A DNA stretch of 64,000 nt from Streptomyces sp. NRRL S-118. GTDB taxonomy: Bacteria > Actinomycetota > Actinomycetes > Streptomycetales > Streptomycetaceae. Position numbers and translations under genes: made by a program. Each line of letters starts with the position of its first letter. Positions within the stretch are counted from its first letter, which is position 1. The notes beneath the pieces are model-generated. The model saw only the letters and a list, made by a program, of their open reading frames with translations. It was not told the DNA's origin and did no database searches. The DNA lies in contig NZ_KL591022.1 of the NCBI RefSeq assembly GCF_000716335.1, positions 54,752 through 118,751 of the forward strand. The letters run 5' to 3'. Below, one piece after another: positions 43,425-54,418 of the stretch.

Positions 43425-44237
43425 ATGGAGCGTCCCGCCTGGGCCCCGCCGGGCATCGACATTTCGGTGCCGAGCGTGTCCCGAATCTACGACTACTACC
43501 TGGGCGGCTCGCACAACTTCGAGGTCGACCGGGAAGCAGCGCGCCGGGCCATGGACTTCATGCCGGGCCTTCCCAAAATCATGCAGGCGAACAGGGCGTT
43601 CATGCGCCGTGCCGTGCGGTACGCCGTGAGCGAGGGCATCACCCAGTTCCTCGACATAGGCTCCGGCATCCCGACCTTCGGGAACGTCCACGAGGTCGCC
43701 CAGAGCGCGAGCCCCGGCGCCCGCGTGGTGTACGTCGACCACGACCCGGTCGCCGTCGCCCACAGCAAGGCCGTCCTGGAGGGCAACGACAACGCCGACG
43801 TCGTCGCCGCCGACCTGCGCAAGCCCCAGGACATCCTCTCCGCCCCCGGGACCGAGGCGCTGCTCGACCTCGGCCGGCCGGTCGGCCTGCTGCTCGTCGC
43901 CGTCCTGCACTTCCTCGAGGACGCCGACGATCCCCAGCGGGCCGTCGCCGAACTGCGCGACGCCCTCGCGCCGGGCAGCCTCCTGATCCTCACGCACGCC
44001 TCGTACGAAGGGATCCCGCTGCCCCAGGAGCGCGCGAGCGGTACGGTCGGCGTCTACCGCGACATCCGCAACCCGCTGGTCATGCGCTCGCGTGACGAGA
44101 TCGCCCGGTTCTTCGACGGCTTCGAGCTCCTCGAACCGGGTGTCGTGTCGATGCCGCACTGGCGCCCGGAGGGACCGCTCGACCAGGAGGATCCGTACGC
44201 CTTCTCGGGCTTCGCCGGGGTGGGGCGCAAAGGGTGA
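43425..44237 (+). CDS. SAM-dependent methyltransferase (DUF574 family)
   Basis: A 270-residue protein of the actinobacterial DUF574 methyltransferases: SVSRIYDYYLGGSHNFEVDR at the N-terminus, QANRAFMRRAVRYAV, the SAM motif ITQFLDIGSGIPTFGNVHE, then VVYVDHDPVAVAHS and GLLLVAVLHFLED. Targets are unknown. ATG at 43425 has GGAG upstream. Its stop overlaps the rmdA GTG by four bases, so production is tied to that of the c-di-GMP enzyme. Confidence 0.92.
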   Translation: MERPAWAPPGIDISVPSVSRIYDYYLGGSHNFEVDREAARRAMDFMPGLPKIMQANRAFMRRAVRYAVSEGITQFLDIGSGIPTFGNVHEVAQSASPGARVVYVDHDPVAVAHSKAVLEGNDNADVVAADLRKPQDILSAPGTEALLDLGRPVGLLLVAVLHFLEDADDPQRAVAELRDALAPGSLLILTHASYEGIPLPQERASGTVGVYRDIRNPLVMRSRDEIARFFDGFELLEPGVVSMPHWRPEGPLDQEDPYAFSGFAGVGRKG

Positions 44238-46408
44238 GCGTGCCGGCTCGGGAATCCGGGGCACGGTCCGGCGCGGAGCCGGACGGCCTCGAGGACAGAC
44301 TCCGGCGGTTCGCGACGATATGGAGCCGGGCCATCTTCCCCGTCACGGCCACGTCGCTGACCCGCTCGGAGTTCGAACGACATCTGCTGCCGCTGGCCCG
44401 GGATTTGTGCGACGCGCTCCACGCGCGGCCGTTCGACCCGTCGCCCGCGCACGGCACCGGCACGGCCCTGGTGGCCGCGCACTGCACCGACCCGGACGCG
44501 CTCAGCCGGACCCTCGGCGTGGTCGACTCCTACCTAGTGCTGTACTGCGGCGAGGCGGGACCGGCCCTGTCCGGTGAGGAGCTCAGGGCCCGCTGCGCCC
44601 GCCTCCAGCACGCGCTGGCGGCCGGTTACGCCCAGGCGCTGCGCGAACGCACCCGCGTCGAGCAGGAGTCGATCGCCCGCTCGGCGCTGACCGCGCGCAG
44701 CTTCGCCGAACAGGCGCTGCACGCCACCGAGGCCCGCTTCCGCGCGGTGTTCGAGGGCGCGGCCATCGGCATCGGCATCGCCGACCTCGAGGGCAACGTC
44801 CTGGAGGTCAACGGTGCCCTCACCCGCATGTTCGGCGGGCTGGAGCACCACGTCCGCGGCCGCAAGGTCAGCGAGTGGGTGCACCCCGAGGACGCACCGC
44901 AGGTGTGGAAGCTGTACGGGGAGCTCGTCCGTGGCGAGCGCGACCACTTCCGGGTCGAGAAGCCCTTCTACCGGGGTGACGGCACCGTCCTGTGGACCAA
45001 CCTGACGGTGTCCCTGCTGCGCGACGCCGAGGGCCGCCCGCAGTACCAGCTCGCCCTCATGGAGGACACCACCGAACGGCGGCTGCTCAACCTGCGGCTG
45101 CGGTACGAGGCGACCCACGACGCGCTCACCGGCCTGCCCAACCGGACGCTGTTCTTCGAGCGGCTGGACAAGGCCCTGTCGGCGGGCGAGGGCCAGCGGT
45201 TCGGGCTGTGCTATCTCGACCTGGACGGCTTCAAGGCCATCAACGACAGCCTCGGCCACGCGGCCGGCGACCGGCTGCTCGTGGAGGTGGCCGACCGGCT
45301 CCAGTCCGTGGCGACCCGGCCGGGCGAGATGGTCGCGCGCCTCGGCGGCGACGAGTTCGTGGCACTGACCACCGGCGCGGACACCCAGCGGCAGGCCGAC
45401 GAGCTGGCCCGGCGCATCCTCGCCGCCCTCGCGACACCCATCCGTCTGGACGGCCGCGAACTGACCGTGCGCGGCAGCGTGGGCGTCGTCGAAGGGCCGG
45501 CGGGGGAACGCGGCTCGGCGGAGGTGCTGCGCAGCGCCGACATCACCATGTACCGGGCCAAGTCGGCGGGCGGCAACCGCTTCGAGCGGGCCGACCCGGA
45601 GGCCGACGCCCGCGCCATCACCCGGCACGGCCTGACCACCGCGCTCCCGGCGGCGCTGGAGCGCGAGGAGTTCTTCATCGAGTACCAGCCGCTGGTGCAC
45701 CTCGGCGACGGCAGCGTGCACGGCGCCGAGGCCCTGGTGCGCTGGTGCCACCCGCAGCACGGCGTCCTCGGCCCGGACCGGTTCATCCCGCTCGCCGAGC
45801 ACACCGGGCTCATCGTGCCGCTCGGGCGCTGGGTGCTGCAGGAGGCGGTGCGCCAGGCGAGGTTCTGGAGCCGCCCCCACTCCGACGGCGGGCCGCTGCG
45901 GATCAACGTCAATCTGTCGCCGACGCAGCTGCACCACCCGGGCCTGGTCGCCGACATCGTCGACGTACTGGACCGCTCGGGCCTCGAACCGGGGGCGCTG
46001 TGCCTGGAGGTGACCGAGTCGGCCCTGATCGGCGCGGACGAGGACCTGCTCAAGCCGCTGCGGCAACTCGCCGAGATGGGCGTCGACATAGCCCTGGACG
46101 ACTTCGGCACCGGCTACTCCAACCTGGCCAACCTGCGCCGGCTGCCGGTGAGCGTGCTGAAGCTGGACCGCTCCTTCACCCAGGGCATGCAGCAGCACCC
46201 CGCCGACCCCGTCGACCTGAAGATCGTCGAGGGGATCGTCTCCCTGGCCCACAGCCTGGAGCTGGCCGTGACGGTGGAGGGTGTGGAGACCGGCGTCCAG
46301 GCCGAACAGCTGCGGGAGCTGGGCTGCGACACGGCCCAGGGCTGGTACTACGCCCGCCCGGGCTCCCCGGACCGCATCCACTCGCTGGTCCTCGCCGACG
46401 CGGTGTGA
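44234..46408 (+). CDS. rmdA: PAS-GGDEF-EAL c-di-GMP enzyme, RmdA-like
   Basis: A 724-residue protein. A helical N-terminal region (to about 160), PAS (about 170-290: FRAVFEGAAIGIGIADLEG), an intact GGDEF cyclase domain (RLGGDEFVAL, about 370) and an intact EAL phosphodiesterase (AEALVRW about 499; INVNLSPTQL; EVTESAL; DDFGTGYSNL). From memory the architecture and place match S. coelicolor RmdA (SCO0928), a regulator of aerial mycelium formation that makes and breaks c-di-GMP. GTG overlaps the methyltransferase stop. Confidence 0.92.
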   Translation: MSVPARESGARSGAEPDGLEDRLRRFATIWSRAIFPVTATSLTRSEFERHLLPLARDLCDALHARPFDPSPAHGTGTALVAAHCTDPDALSRTLGVVDSYLVLYCGEAGPALSGEELRARCARLQHALAAGYAQALRERTRVEQESIARSALTARSFAEQALHATEARFRAVFEGAAIGIGIADLEGNVLEVNGALTRMFGGLEHHVRGRKVSEWVHPEDAPQVWKLYGELVRGERDHFRVEKPFYRGDGTVLWTNLTVSLLRDAEGRPQYQLALMEDTTERRLLNLRLRYEATHDALTGLPNRTLFFERLDKALSAGEGQRFGLCYLDLDGFKAINDSLGHAAGDRLLVEVADRLQSVATRPGEMVARLGGDEFVALTTGADTQRQADELARRILAALATPIRLDGRELTVRGSVGVVEGPAGERGSAEVLRSADITMYRAKSAGGNRFERADPEADARAITRHGLTTALPAALEREEFFIEYQPLVHLGDGSVHGAEALVRWCHPQHGVLGPDRFIPLAEHTGLIVPLGRWVLQEAVRQARFWSRPHSDGGPLRINVNLSPTQLHHPGLVADIVDVLDRSGLEPGALCLEVTESALIGADEDLLKPLRQLAEMGVDIALDDFGTGYSNLANLRRLPVSVLKLDRSFTQGMQQHPADPVDLKIVEGIVSLAHSLELAVTVEGVETGVQAEQLRELGCDTAQGWYYARPGSPDRIHSLVLADAV

Positions 46409-46655
46409 CCCCCGCCGGCGCGGCAGGGCCCCCGGCCCGACCGCGCCGGCGGGGTCGGCGCGGCACGAGCGGCCCCGGCCGCGGCGCGTTCGGGATCGCC
46501 CGGAAGGCGGAGCGGGGTCCGGTCCCGTGGACCCCTCTTCCGGCGCGGGCCCGGGGTGCCCGTCGTCGGGAGCGCGGGCCGCCCGCGTCGGGGACGGCGA
46601 CGCAGCCGACCCGAGGACCCGCACTCGACCGCCGTCGCCTCCGGTGCGGGAGGAG

Positions 46656-46676
46656 GCCGGCAGCCGTGCTGCCGGC
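46656..46676. terminator. Perfect 9-bp hairpin by the LysR gene end
   Basis: GCCGGCAGC, loop CGT, GCTGCCGGC. It sits between the convergent rmdA and LysR genes, 10 bases past the LysR stop. Confidence 0.65.
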
Positions 46677-46685
46677 GGCTCGGCC

Positions 46686-47573
46686 TCACGGTCCCTTCCG
46701 GCGCGCCAGCAGCAGCCGCTGCAGCTCGCGCGCCGCTCGCGGAGGTGCCACGTCGCTGCGGTGCGCCAGCGCGATCGTCCGGCGCAGCCCCGGGCGGGCG
46801 AGCGCGGTGACGCGCAGGTCCCGGCCTGCCCGGGCCGCTACCATCGCGGGCACCACCGCCACCCCGAGACCCGCCCGTACGAACCCGAGCACCGCGTCCA
46901 TCTCGCCGCCCTCCACGGTGAACGACGGCTCGAAGCCCTCCGCCCGGCACGCCGCGACCGTGAGCTCCCGCAGGTCGTAGCCGTGCCGGAACATCACCAG
47001 CGGCTGGTCGCGGAGATCGGCGATCCGCACCGGACGAGCCGGCGCCGGGGCGGCTGCCGAGGACACCACCACGAGGTCCTCCTGGAGCAGCTCCACGGTG
47101 GTGAGCGCGGGGGAGGGGCTGGGCAGCGGCAGCACCACCAGGGCCAGGTCGAGCGCGCCGCGCGCCAGCTCCCGTACGAGATCGTGCGAGCCGCTCTCCT
47201 CGATGAGCAGCTGGATCCCCGGGTGCAGGTCGTGGAAGGCGCGCAGCACGTCGGGCAGCAGACCGGTGCACAGGCTCGGCGTGGCCCCCAGCCGCACCCG
47301 CCCGCGCCGCAGCTGGGCCAGCTCCTGGACCTCGTGGCGCGCGGTGTCGGCGTCGGCGAGGATGCGGCGGGCCAGGGGCAGCAGCGCCTCACCGGCGTCC
47401 GTGAGCGCGATGTTGCCGCGGGCCCGGCTGAACAGCTCCGCGCCCAGCTCCTTCTCCAGGGCCCTGATCTGCTGCGACAGCGACGGCTGCGAGACGTGGA
47501 CCCGCTCGGCGGCGTGCGTGAAGTGGCGCGTCTCGGCGACCGCGACGAAGTACACCAGCTGCTGGAACTGCAT
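46686..47573 (-). CDS. LysR-family transcriptional regulator
   Basis: A 295-residue regulator. N-terminal winged HTH (LVYFVAVAETRHFTHAAERV, VSQPSLSQQIRALEKELG) and a LysR substrate-binding domain (RVRLGATPSLCTGLLPDVLR). It is divergent from sdhCAB with 83 bases between starts, and a LysR box lies in the gap, so it probably controls the operon and itself. ATG at 47573 was chosen because the domain begins there. Confidence 0.93.
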   Translation of the reverse strand: MQFQQLVYFVAVAETRHFTHAAERVHVSQPSLSQQIRALEKELGAELFSRARGNIALTDAGEALLPLARRILADADTARHEVQELAQLRRGRVRLGATPSLCTGLLPDVLRAFHDLHPGIQLLIEESGSHDLVRELARGALDLALVVLPLPSPSPALTTVELLQEDLVVVSSAAAPAPARPVRIADLRDQPLVMFRHGYDLRELTVAACRAEGFEPSFTVEGGEMDAVLGFVRAGLGVAVVPAMVAARAGRDLRVTALARPGLRRTIALAHRSDVAPPRAARELQRLLLARRKGP

Positions 47574-47580
47574 ACGGCCA

Positions 47581-47599
47581 CCATAGGCGCCATCTATGG
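47581..47599. promoter_or_regulatory. LysR-type operator between lysR and sdhC
   Basis: CCATAG-N7-CTATGG (47581-47599) contains the LysR-type T-N11-A box within a 6-bp perfect inverted repeat. Downstream, TTGGAC (47619-47624) and CTAGCG (about 47643) form a probable sdh promoter, giving a very short leader. Confidence 0.7.
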
Positions 47600-47656
47600 A
47601 GATCAGCGGGACCATGTCTTGGACCTCTCGCCTCCCCTCCGCCTAGCGTCGGATCC

Positions 47657-48361
47657 ATGGCTCTGGCACCGCGGACGGATCGAAAACCGTCCCTCACGCG
47701 CACGTTCTGGGGATCCACCGTCGGCAAGAAGACGGTCATGGCCGTCAGTGGCCTCATCATGATCGCCTACCTGGTCGCCCACGTGATGGGCAACCTCAAG
47801 GTCTTCTTCGGCCCCGGCGAGTTCAACGCGTACGGCCACTGGCTGCGCACCATGGGCGAGCCCGTCCTGCACTACGAGTGGGGCCTGTGGATCGCCCGGG
47901 TGGTGCTCCTCACGGCCGTCATCGCCCACGGTGTGTCCGCCTACCAGCTCAGCAGGCGCGACCTCAAGGCCCGTCCCACCGCGTACGTGCACAAGCGGCG
48001 GCGCGCGAGCTACGCCACCCGCACCATGCGCTGGGGCGGCGTGATCATCGCGCTCTTCATCGTCTGGCACATCCTCGACCTGACGACGCTGACCGTGAAC
48101 CCGAACGGGCAGCCCGGCCATCCCTACGAGAACGTCGTCGCGACCTTCTCCACCTGGTACGGCAACGCCATCTACATCATCGCGATGCTCGCCGTCGGCC
48201 TGCACATCCGGCACGGCTTCTGGGCCGCCGCACAGACCCTCGGCGCGGGCAGCGCGAAGCGCGACCGCGCGCTGAAGACCCTGGCCGATGTGCTCGCGCT
48301 CGGCCTCACCGCGGGCTTCGTCTCCGTACCCGTCGCCGTCATGACCGGAGTGGTGAGCTGA
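47657..48361 (+). CDS. sdhC: Succinate dehydrogenase/fumarate reductase cytochrome b subunit
   Basis: A 234-residue membrane subunit that binds haem and quinone and anchors the complex. Five helices are visible, with haem His candidates in [46 protein letters not shown] and [10 protein letters not shown]. It resembles the single-polypeptide b558 type (Bacillus/Wolinella). Two bases separate it from the flavoprotein gene. Confidence 0.93.
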   Translation: MALAPRTDRKPSLTRTFWGSTVGKKTVMAVSGLIMIAYLVAHVMGNLKVFFGPGEFNAYGHWLRTMGEPVLHYEWGLWIARVVLLTAVIAHGVSAYQLSRRDLKARPTAYVHKRRRASYATRTMRWGGVIIALFIVWHILDLTTLTVNPNGQPGHPYENVVATFSTWYGNAIYIIAMLAVGLHIRHGFWAAAQTLGAGSAKRDRALKTLADVLALGLTAGFVSVPVAVMTGVVS

Positions 48362-48362
48362 C

Positions 48363-50299
<1,937 letters not shown>

Positions 50300-50303
<4 letters not shown>

Positions 50304-51049
50304 AGCTCACCCTGCGCGTCTGGCGCCAGAAGACCGCCGGTGCCCCCGGCGCCATGGCCACTTACGAGGTCGACGGCATCTCGCCCGACATGTCGTTCCT
50401 CGAGATGCTCGACACCCTCAACGAGGAGCTCATCCTCCGCGGCGAGGAGCCCGTCGCCTTCGACCACGACTGCCGCGAGGGAATCTGCGGGGCCTGCTCG
50501 CTCGTCATCAACGGCGATGCGCACGGCCCGGAGCGCACCACCACCTGCCAGCTCCACATGCGGTCCTTCCGGGACGGCGACACCATCGACGTCGAGCCGT
50601 GGCGCGCCGCGGCCTTCCCGGTCGTCAAGGACCTGGTGGTGGACCGCTCCGCCTTCGACCGGATCATCCAGGCCGGCGGTTACATCAGCGCACCGACCGG
50701 CTCCGCACCGGAGGCGCACGCCACCCCGGTGCCCAAGGCGGACGCCGACCACGCCTTCGAGCACGCCGAGTGCATCGGCTGCGGCGCCTGTGTGGCGGCG
50801 TGCCCCAACGGTTCGGCGATGCTCTTCACCTCGGCGAAGATCAACCACCTCAACGTGCTGCCGCAAGGCGCGCCGGAGCGGGAGACCCGCGTGCTGGACA
50901 TGGTGCAGGCCATGGACGAGGAGGGCTTCGGCGGCTGCACGCTGACCGGCGAGTGCGCGACGGCCTGTCCGAAGGGCATTCCGCTGCCGTCGATCGCGGC
51001 CATGAACAAGGAGTGGCTGCGGGCCACCCGCACGGTGCGCCGCAGCTGA
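50300..51049 (+). CDS. sdhB: Succinate dehydrogenase/fumarate reductase iron-sulfur subunit
   Basis: A 249-residue electron-transfer subunit. The [2Fe-2S] Cys are 58, 63, 66 and 83 ([14 protein letters not shown]). The C-terminal ferredoxin part holds [4Fe-4S] and [3Fe-4S] ligands in [18 protein letters not shown] and [19 protein letters not shown]. It passes electrons from FAD to the membrane subunit. Last gene of the operon. Confidence 0.95.
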
Positions 51050-51090
51050 TTCCGGTCAGTTCCCGGGCGTGACCCGGGCCACGCCGGACG

Positions 51091-51151
51091 CCCCGGAACG
51101 AAAGATCCTTCGGGAGAACAGCTTGTTCTCCGCAGAATCTTCGGTCCGGGG
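51091..51151. terminator. 60-bp imperfect palindrome after sdhB
   Basis: Arms 51091-51120 and 51124-51151 pair around a GCT centre (inner GGAGAACA/TGTTCTCC, outer CCCCGGA/TCCGGGG and GAAAGAT/ATCTTC). It is far longer than a normal terminator and is probably the sdh terminator, or an operator for melC. Confidence 0.7.
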
Positions 51152-51345
51152 CATCTTCGTGCTCTGCGGCAGCAAGATCAACCTGGTTCAAATCCGTACT
51201 GAAAATGGCGAGTTGTCCGTATCGCGGCCGCCTGCCTCATGCGGAATTCCAGGCTCCGACTACTCCCCGGTAGGCATGGCACATGCCGGGGGCACACGAC
51301 CACCCCCCGGACGCACCGCACCACCGCACCACCAGGGGGTTACCC
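51152..51345. other. Promoter region of melC1-melC2
   Basis: About 195 bases with no gene. It is the AT-richest stretch of the neighbourhood (AGATCAACCTGGTTCAAATC at 51175-51194). The promoter of the tyrosinase operon should lie here; no clear -35/-10 pair was identified. Confidence 0.4.
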
Positions 51346-51747
51346 ATGTCCAGAATCACCCGCCGCCGTGCCCTCGGCGTCGCCGCCGGGGCCGCCGCCG
51401 GCCTCGCCGCCGCCCGGACCGTCGCAGCCCCTGCCGAGGCCCAGGCCGCGCCGGCCCGCCCCGGCACCGGCCCGGCTCCCTTCGACGAGATATTCATGGG
51501 CCGCCGCATCCAGGGCGGCCCCGCGCACAACACCGGCGGTCACCACGGGGGACACCACGGCGGCGGCCACACCAACGGCTACTCCGTACGGATCGACGGC
51601 GAGGAACTGCACGTCATGCAGAACGCCGACGGCACCTGGATCAGCGTGATCTCGCACTACGAACCGGTCGCCACACCCCTCGCGGCGGCCCGCGCCGCCG
51701 TCCGCGAACTGCAGGGCGCCCCGCTCGTCCCGCTCGCCTCGTCCTGA
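51346..51747 (+). CDS. melC1: Tyrosinase co-factor MelC1
   Basis: 133 residues, a chaperone that delivers copper to MelC2 and takes it through the Tat pathway. Twin-Arg signal [13 protein letters not shown], then a His-rich stretch ([18 protein letters not shown]) and the [12 protein letters not shown] motif, with the C-terminal [18 protein letters not shown] at 51346. It ends 23 bases before melC2. Confidence 0.95.
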   Translation: MSRITRRRALGVAAGAAAGLAAARTVAAPAEAQAAPARPGTGPAPFDEIFMGRRIQGGPAHNTGGHHGGHHGGGHTNGYSVRIDGEELHVMQNADGTWISVISHYEPVATPLAAARAAVRELQGAPLVPLASS

Positions 51748-51770
51748 CCCGATCCCGGAGCCGCACCACC

Positions 51771-52595
51771 ATGACCGTACGCAAGAACCAGGCCCAGCTG
51801 ACCGCCACCGAGAAGAAGCGCTTCGTCGACGCCCTTCTGGAACTCAAGCGCAGCGGCCGGTACGACACCTTCGTCTCCACCCACAACGACTTCATCATGA
51901 GCGACACCGACAACGGGGACCGTGTCGGCCACCGCTCCCCGTCCTTCCTGCCCTGGCACCGCAGGTTCCTCCTCCAGTTCGAGCAGGCCCTCCAGGCCGT
52001 CGACCCGTCCGTCGCCCTGCCCTACTGGGACTGGACCGTCGACCGCACCCCCCGCGCCTCGCTCTGGGCACCCGACTTCATGGGCGGTACGGGACGCAGC
52101 CGCGACGGGCAGGTCACGGACGGCCCGTTCGCCGCGTCCGGCGGCCGCTGGCGCGTCACCGTGCGCGTCGACGGCCGGGACTACCTGCGGCGCTCCCTCG
52201 GCGGCGGCCGTGAGCTGCCCACCCGCGCCGAGGTCGACTCGGTCCTCGCCATCGAGACGTACGACATGGCGCCCTGGAACAGTGCCTCCGACGGCTTCCG
52301 CAACCACCTGGAGGGCTGGCGCGGCGTCAACCTGCACAACCGCGTCCACGTCTGGGTCGGCGGCCACATGGCCACCGGGGCATCCCCGAACGACCCGGTG
52401 TTCTGGCTGCACCACGCCTTCATCGACAAGCTGTGGGCCGACTGGCAGGCCCGCCACCCCGGCTCCGGCTACCTCCCGGCCGCGGGCACCCCCAACGTCG
52501 TGGACCTGCGCGACACCATGCGCCCGTGGAACGACGTGACCCCGGCCGACATGCTCGACCACACCCCCCACTACACCTACGACACCGCGGCCTGA
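51771..52595 (+). CDS. melC2: Tyrosinase MelC2
   Basis: A 274-residue type-3 copper enzyme that oxidises tyrosine and o-diphenols to quinones, giving melanin. CuA His 38, 54, 63 (STHNDF, GHRS, WHRRF) and CuB His near 189, 193, 215 (NLHNRVHVWVGGHM, WLHHAFIDKLW) are all there. It has no signal peptide and is exported with MelC1. Confidence 0.96.
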   Translation: MTVRKNQAQLTATEKKRFVDALLELKRSGRYDTFVSTHNDFIMSDTDNGDRVGHRSPSFLPWHRRFLLQFEQALQAVDPSVALPYWDWTVDRTPRASLWAPDFMGGTGRSRDGQVTDGPFAASGGRWRVTVRVDGRDYLRRSLGGGRELPTRAEVDSVLAIETYDMAPWNSASDGFRNHLEGWRGVNLHNRVHVWVGGHMATGASPNDPVFWLHHAFIDKLWADWQARHPGSGYLPAAGTPNVVDLRDTMRPWNDVTPADMLDHTPHYTYDTAA

Positions 52596-52615
52596 CGGCC
52601 CGTGCGACCGGGCCC

Positions 52616-52636
52616 GGCCGGGGTCACGCCCCGGCC
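52616..52636. terminator. Hairpin between melC2 and LLM gene
   Basis: GGCCGGGG, loop TCACG, CCCCGGCC. It lies 21 bases after the melC2 stop and covers the stop codon of the convergent monooxygenase gene. Confidence 0.65.
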
Positions 52637-53667
52637 AGGCCCGCCACGTGCGCCAGACGGCGGTGGGAGTCCAGCAGCGCCGCGCGGTCGTACGTACTGG
52701 TCGTCACCAGGATCTCGTCGGCGGCCGTCTCCTTCACGACCTCCTCCAGCGCGTCCCGCACCTGCTCCTCGGTGCCGTGGACGTGGCCGCGCAGCCCCGA
52801 CTCGTACAACTCCCGTTGCTTCGCGGTCATCGCCAGGCCGGCGATCCGCTCCGGCAGCGCGAGCGGCGGGAAGTCGCCCCGCGTGCGGGAGTACGCCAGC
52901 GCCCACGCCTCCGGGACCAGCAGCCGCGCCGCCTCCTCCTCCGTGCCCGCGACCGCCACCGTCCCCGCCACGACGACGTACGGTTCCCCGGACCACTCCG
53001 ACGGGCGGAAGGCGGCACGGTAGCGGTCGATCGCGGCCAGCACCTCGGACCTGCCCTTCAGGTCCCCGATCACCAGCGGCAGACCGGCCGCGGCGGCGAT
53101 GTCGGCGCCCCCGCCGGTGGCCAGGACGTACGGCGGGACCCGCAGGCCGTCGGCGGGGAGCGCGCGCACCCGCGGAGGCGGCGTACGGACCCCGGACCGT
53201 TGCGCGGTACGGTCCCCGGCTCCCCGGAACCAGCCCAGCAGCTCGTCCAGCTGCCCCGCGAAGTCGTCGGCGTCCTCCTTGCCCCGCCCGAGTGCGCGCC
53301 GTACACCGTCCGTGAACCCCACCGAACGGCCGAGCCCCATGTCGATCCGGCCCGGGAAGAGGGACTCCAGCACCCCGAACTGCTCGGCCACCACCAGGGG
53401 CCGGTGGTTGGGCAGCATCACACCCCCGGTACCGACCCGGATGGTGCGGGTCGCGGCGGCCACGGCAGCCGCCAGCACGGTGGGCGCCGAGCCCGCCACC
53501 CCCGGCACCCCGTGGTGCTCCGAGACCCAGAACCGGTGGTAGCCGAGGGCCTCCACCTCCTGGGCGAGGCGCACGGTGTCGCGCAGCGCCTGGGGGCCGT
53601 CGTGCCCCTCACGGGTACGGGAGCGGTCCAGCACCGAGAACCGGGTCGAGGCGATCAATGTGCTCAC
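52624..53667 (-). CDS. LLM-class flavin-dependent oxidoreductase
   Basis: A 347-residue luciferase-like (bacterial-luciferase family) monooxygenase: YHRFWVSEHHGVPGVAGSAP, RIRVGTGGVMLPNHRPLVVAEQFG, LFPGRIDMGLGRSVG. FMN or F420 dependence cannot be told from sequence. GTG at 53667 is the domain-compatible start, though its ribosome site is weak. Substrate unknown. Confidence 0.9.
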   Translation of the reverse strand: MSTLIASTRFSVLDRSRTREGHDGPQALRDTVRLAQEVEALGYHRFWVSEHHGVPGVAGSAPTVLAAAVAAATRTIRVGTGGVMLPNHRPLVVAEQFGVLESLFPGRIDMGLGRSVGFTDGVRRALGRGKEDADDFAGQLDELLGWFRGAGDRTAQRSGVRTPPPRVRALPADGLRVPPYVLATGGGADIAAAAGLPLVIGDLKGRSEVLAAIDRYRAAFRPSEWSGEPYVVVAGTVAVAGTEEEAARLLVPEAWALAYSRTRGDFPPLALPERIAGLAMTAKQRELYESGLRGHVHGTEEQVRDALEEVVKETAADEILVTTSTYDRAALLDSHRRLAHVAGLAGA

Positions 53668-53714
53668 GCCTCTTTCAACGCCCGTGCCGCACGGGGATTC
53701 CCTACGCTGGGCGC

Positions 53715-54203
53715 GTGACACGCAGCAGCAGGCCCCTGGCCGTCTTCGACCTGGACAACACGCTGTCCGACGCCCGTCACCGGCAGCGCTTCCTGGAGCG
53801 CCGGCCGCGTGACTGGGACGCCTTCTTCGCCGCCGCACCGCAGGACCCGCCCCTCGCCGAGGGCGTGGCGATGTGCCGGGAGGCGGCCGAGGACTGCGAG
53901 GTGGTCTACCTGACCGGCCGGCCCGAGCGGTGCCGTCAGGACACGCTGGACTGGCTGGCCGCGCAGGACCTGCCCGAGGGCCGTGTCCACATGCGGCGCA
54001 ACGACGACCGGCGGCCGGCCCGGCACACCAAGCTGGAGATCTTGCGCAGGCTGGCCGCCCGCCGCGATATCCGCGTGCTCGTCGACGACGACGAGCTGGT
54101 CTGCGAAGCGGCCGAACGGGCGGGCTTCCGGGTCGTACGGGCCCGGTGGGCCGACAGCTCTCCCGAGCTGAAGAAGGCCCAGGAGGACGAGGGCCGCACC
54201 TGA
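53715..54203 (+). CDS. HAD-superfamily phosphatase-like protein
   Basis: A 162-residue HAD protein: motif I FDLDNTLSDARHR with both catalytic Asp, motif II Thr in VVYLTGRPERCR, Lys in RHTKLEIL and acidic VLVDDDELV. It resembles the polynucleotide-kinase phosphatase-like HADs. GTG at 53715, 47 bases from the divergent monooxygenase start. Substrate unknown. Confidence 0.88.
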   Translation: MTRSSRPLAVFDLDNTLSDARHRQRFLERRPRDWDAFFAAAPQDPPLAEGVAMCREAAEDCEVVYLTGRPERCRQDTLDWLAAQDLPEGRVHMRRNDDRRPARHTKLEILRRLAARRDIRVLVDDDELVCEAAERAGFRVVRARWADSSPELKKAQEDEGRT

Positions 54204-54209
54204 GAGCCC

Positions 54210-54235
54210 GCGGCGCCGGCTGCCGCCGGCGCCGC
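54210..54235. terminator. Hairpin after the HAD gene
   Basis: GCGGCGCCGGC, loop TGCC, GCCGGCGCCGC, seven bases after the HAD stop: a perfect 11-bp stem. Confidence 0.75.
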
Positions 54236-54418
54236 GCGCCCGTGCAGGCGTGCGCCGGTGCCGTGAGACGGCGGCCGGGAAGCGGGGCCGGAGGCGGTGG
54301 CCGATGGCGGGCGCGTCGGGGCGGGCCCGGCCACCGACGCCCGCGCGTACGCGTGGTTCCAGCACGAGCGGCGGCCGTCGGCGCCGGTCGGGGAGCGCGG
54401 GCCGGGGCGGCGGCCGTC

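Noticed and set aside
51170..51200. tRNA-like TTCAAATCC sequence
   Set aside because: The flanking bases cannot form a T-stem and no acceptor or anticodon arms are present.
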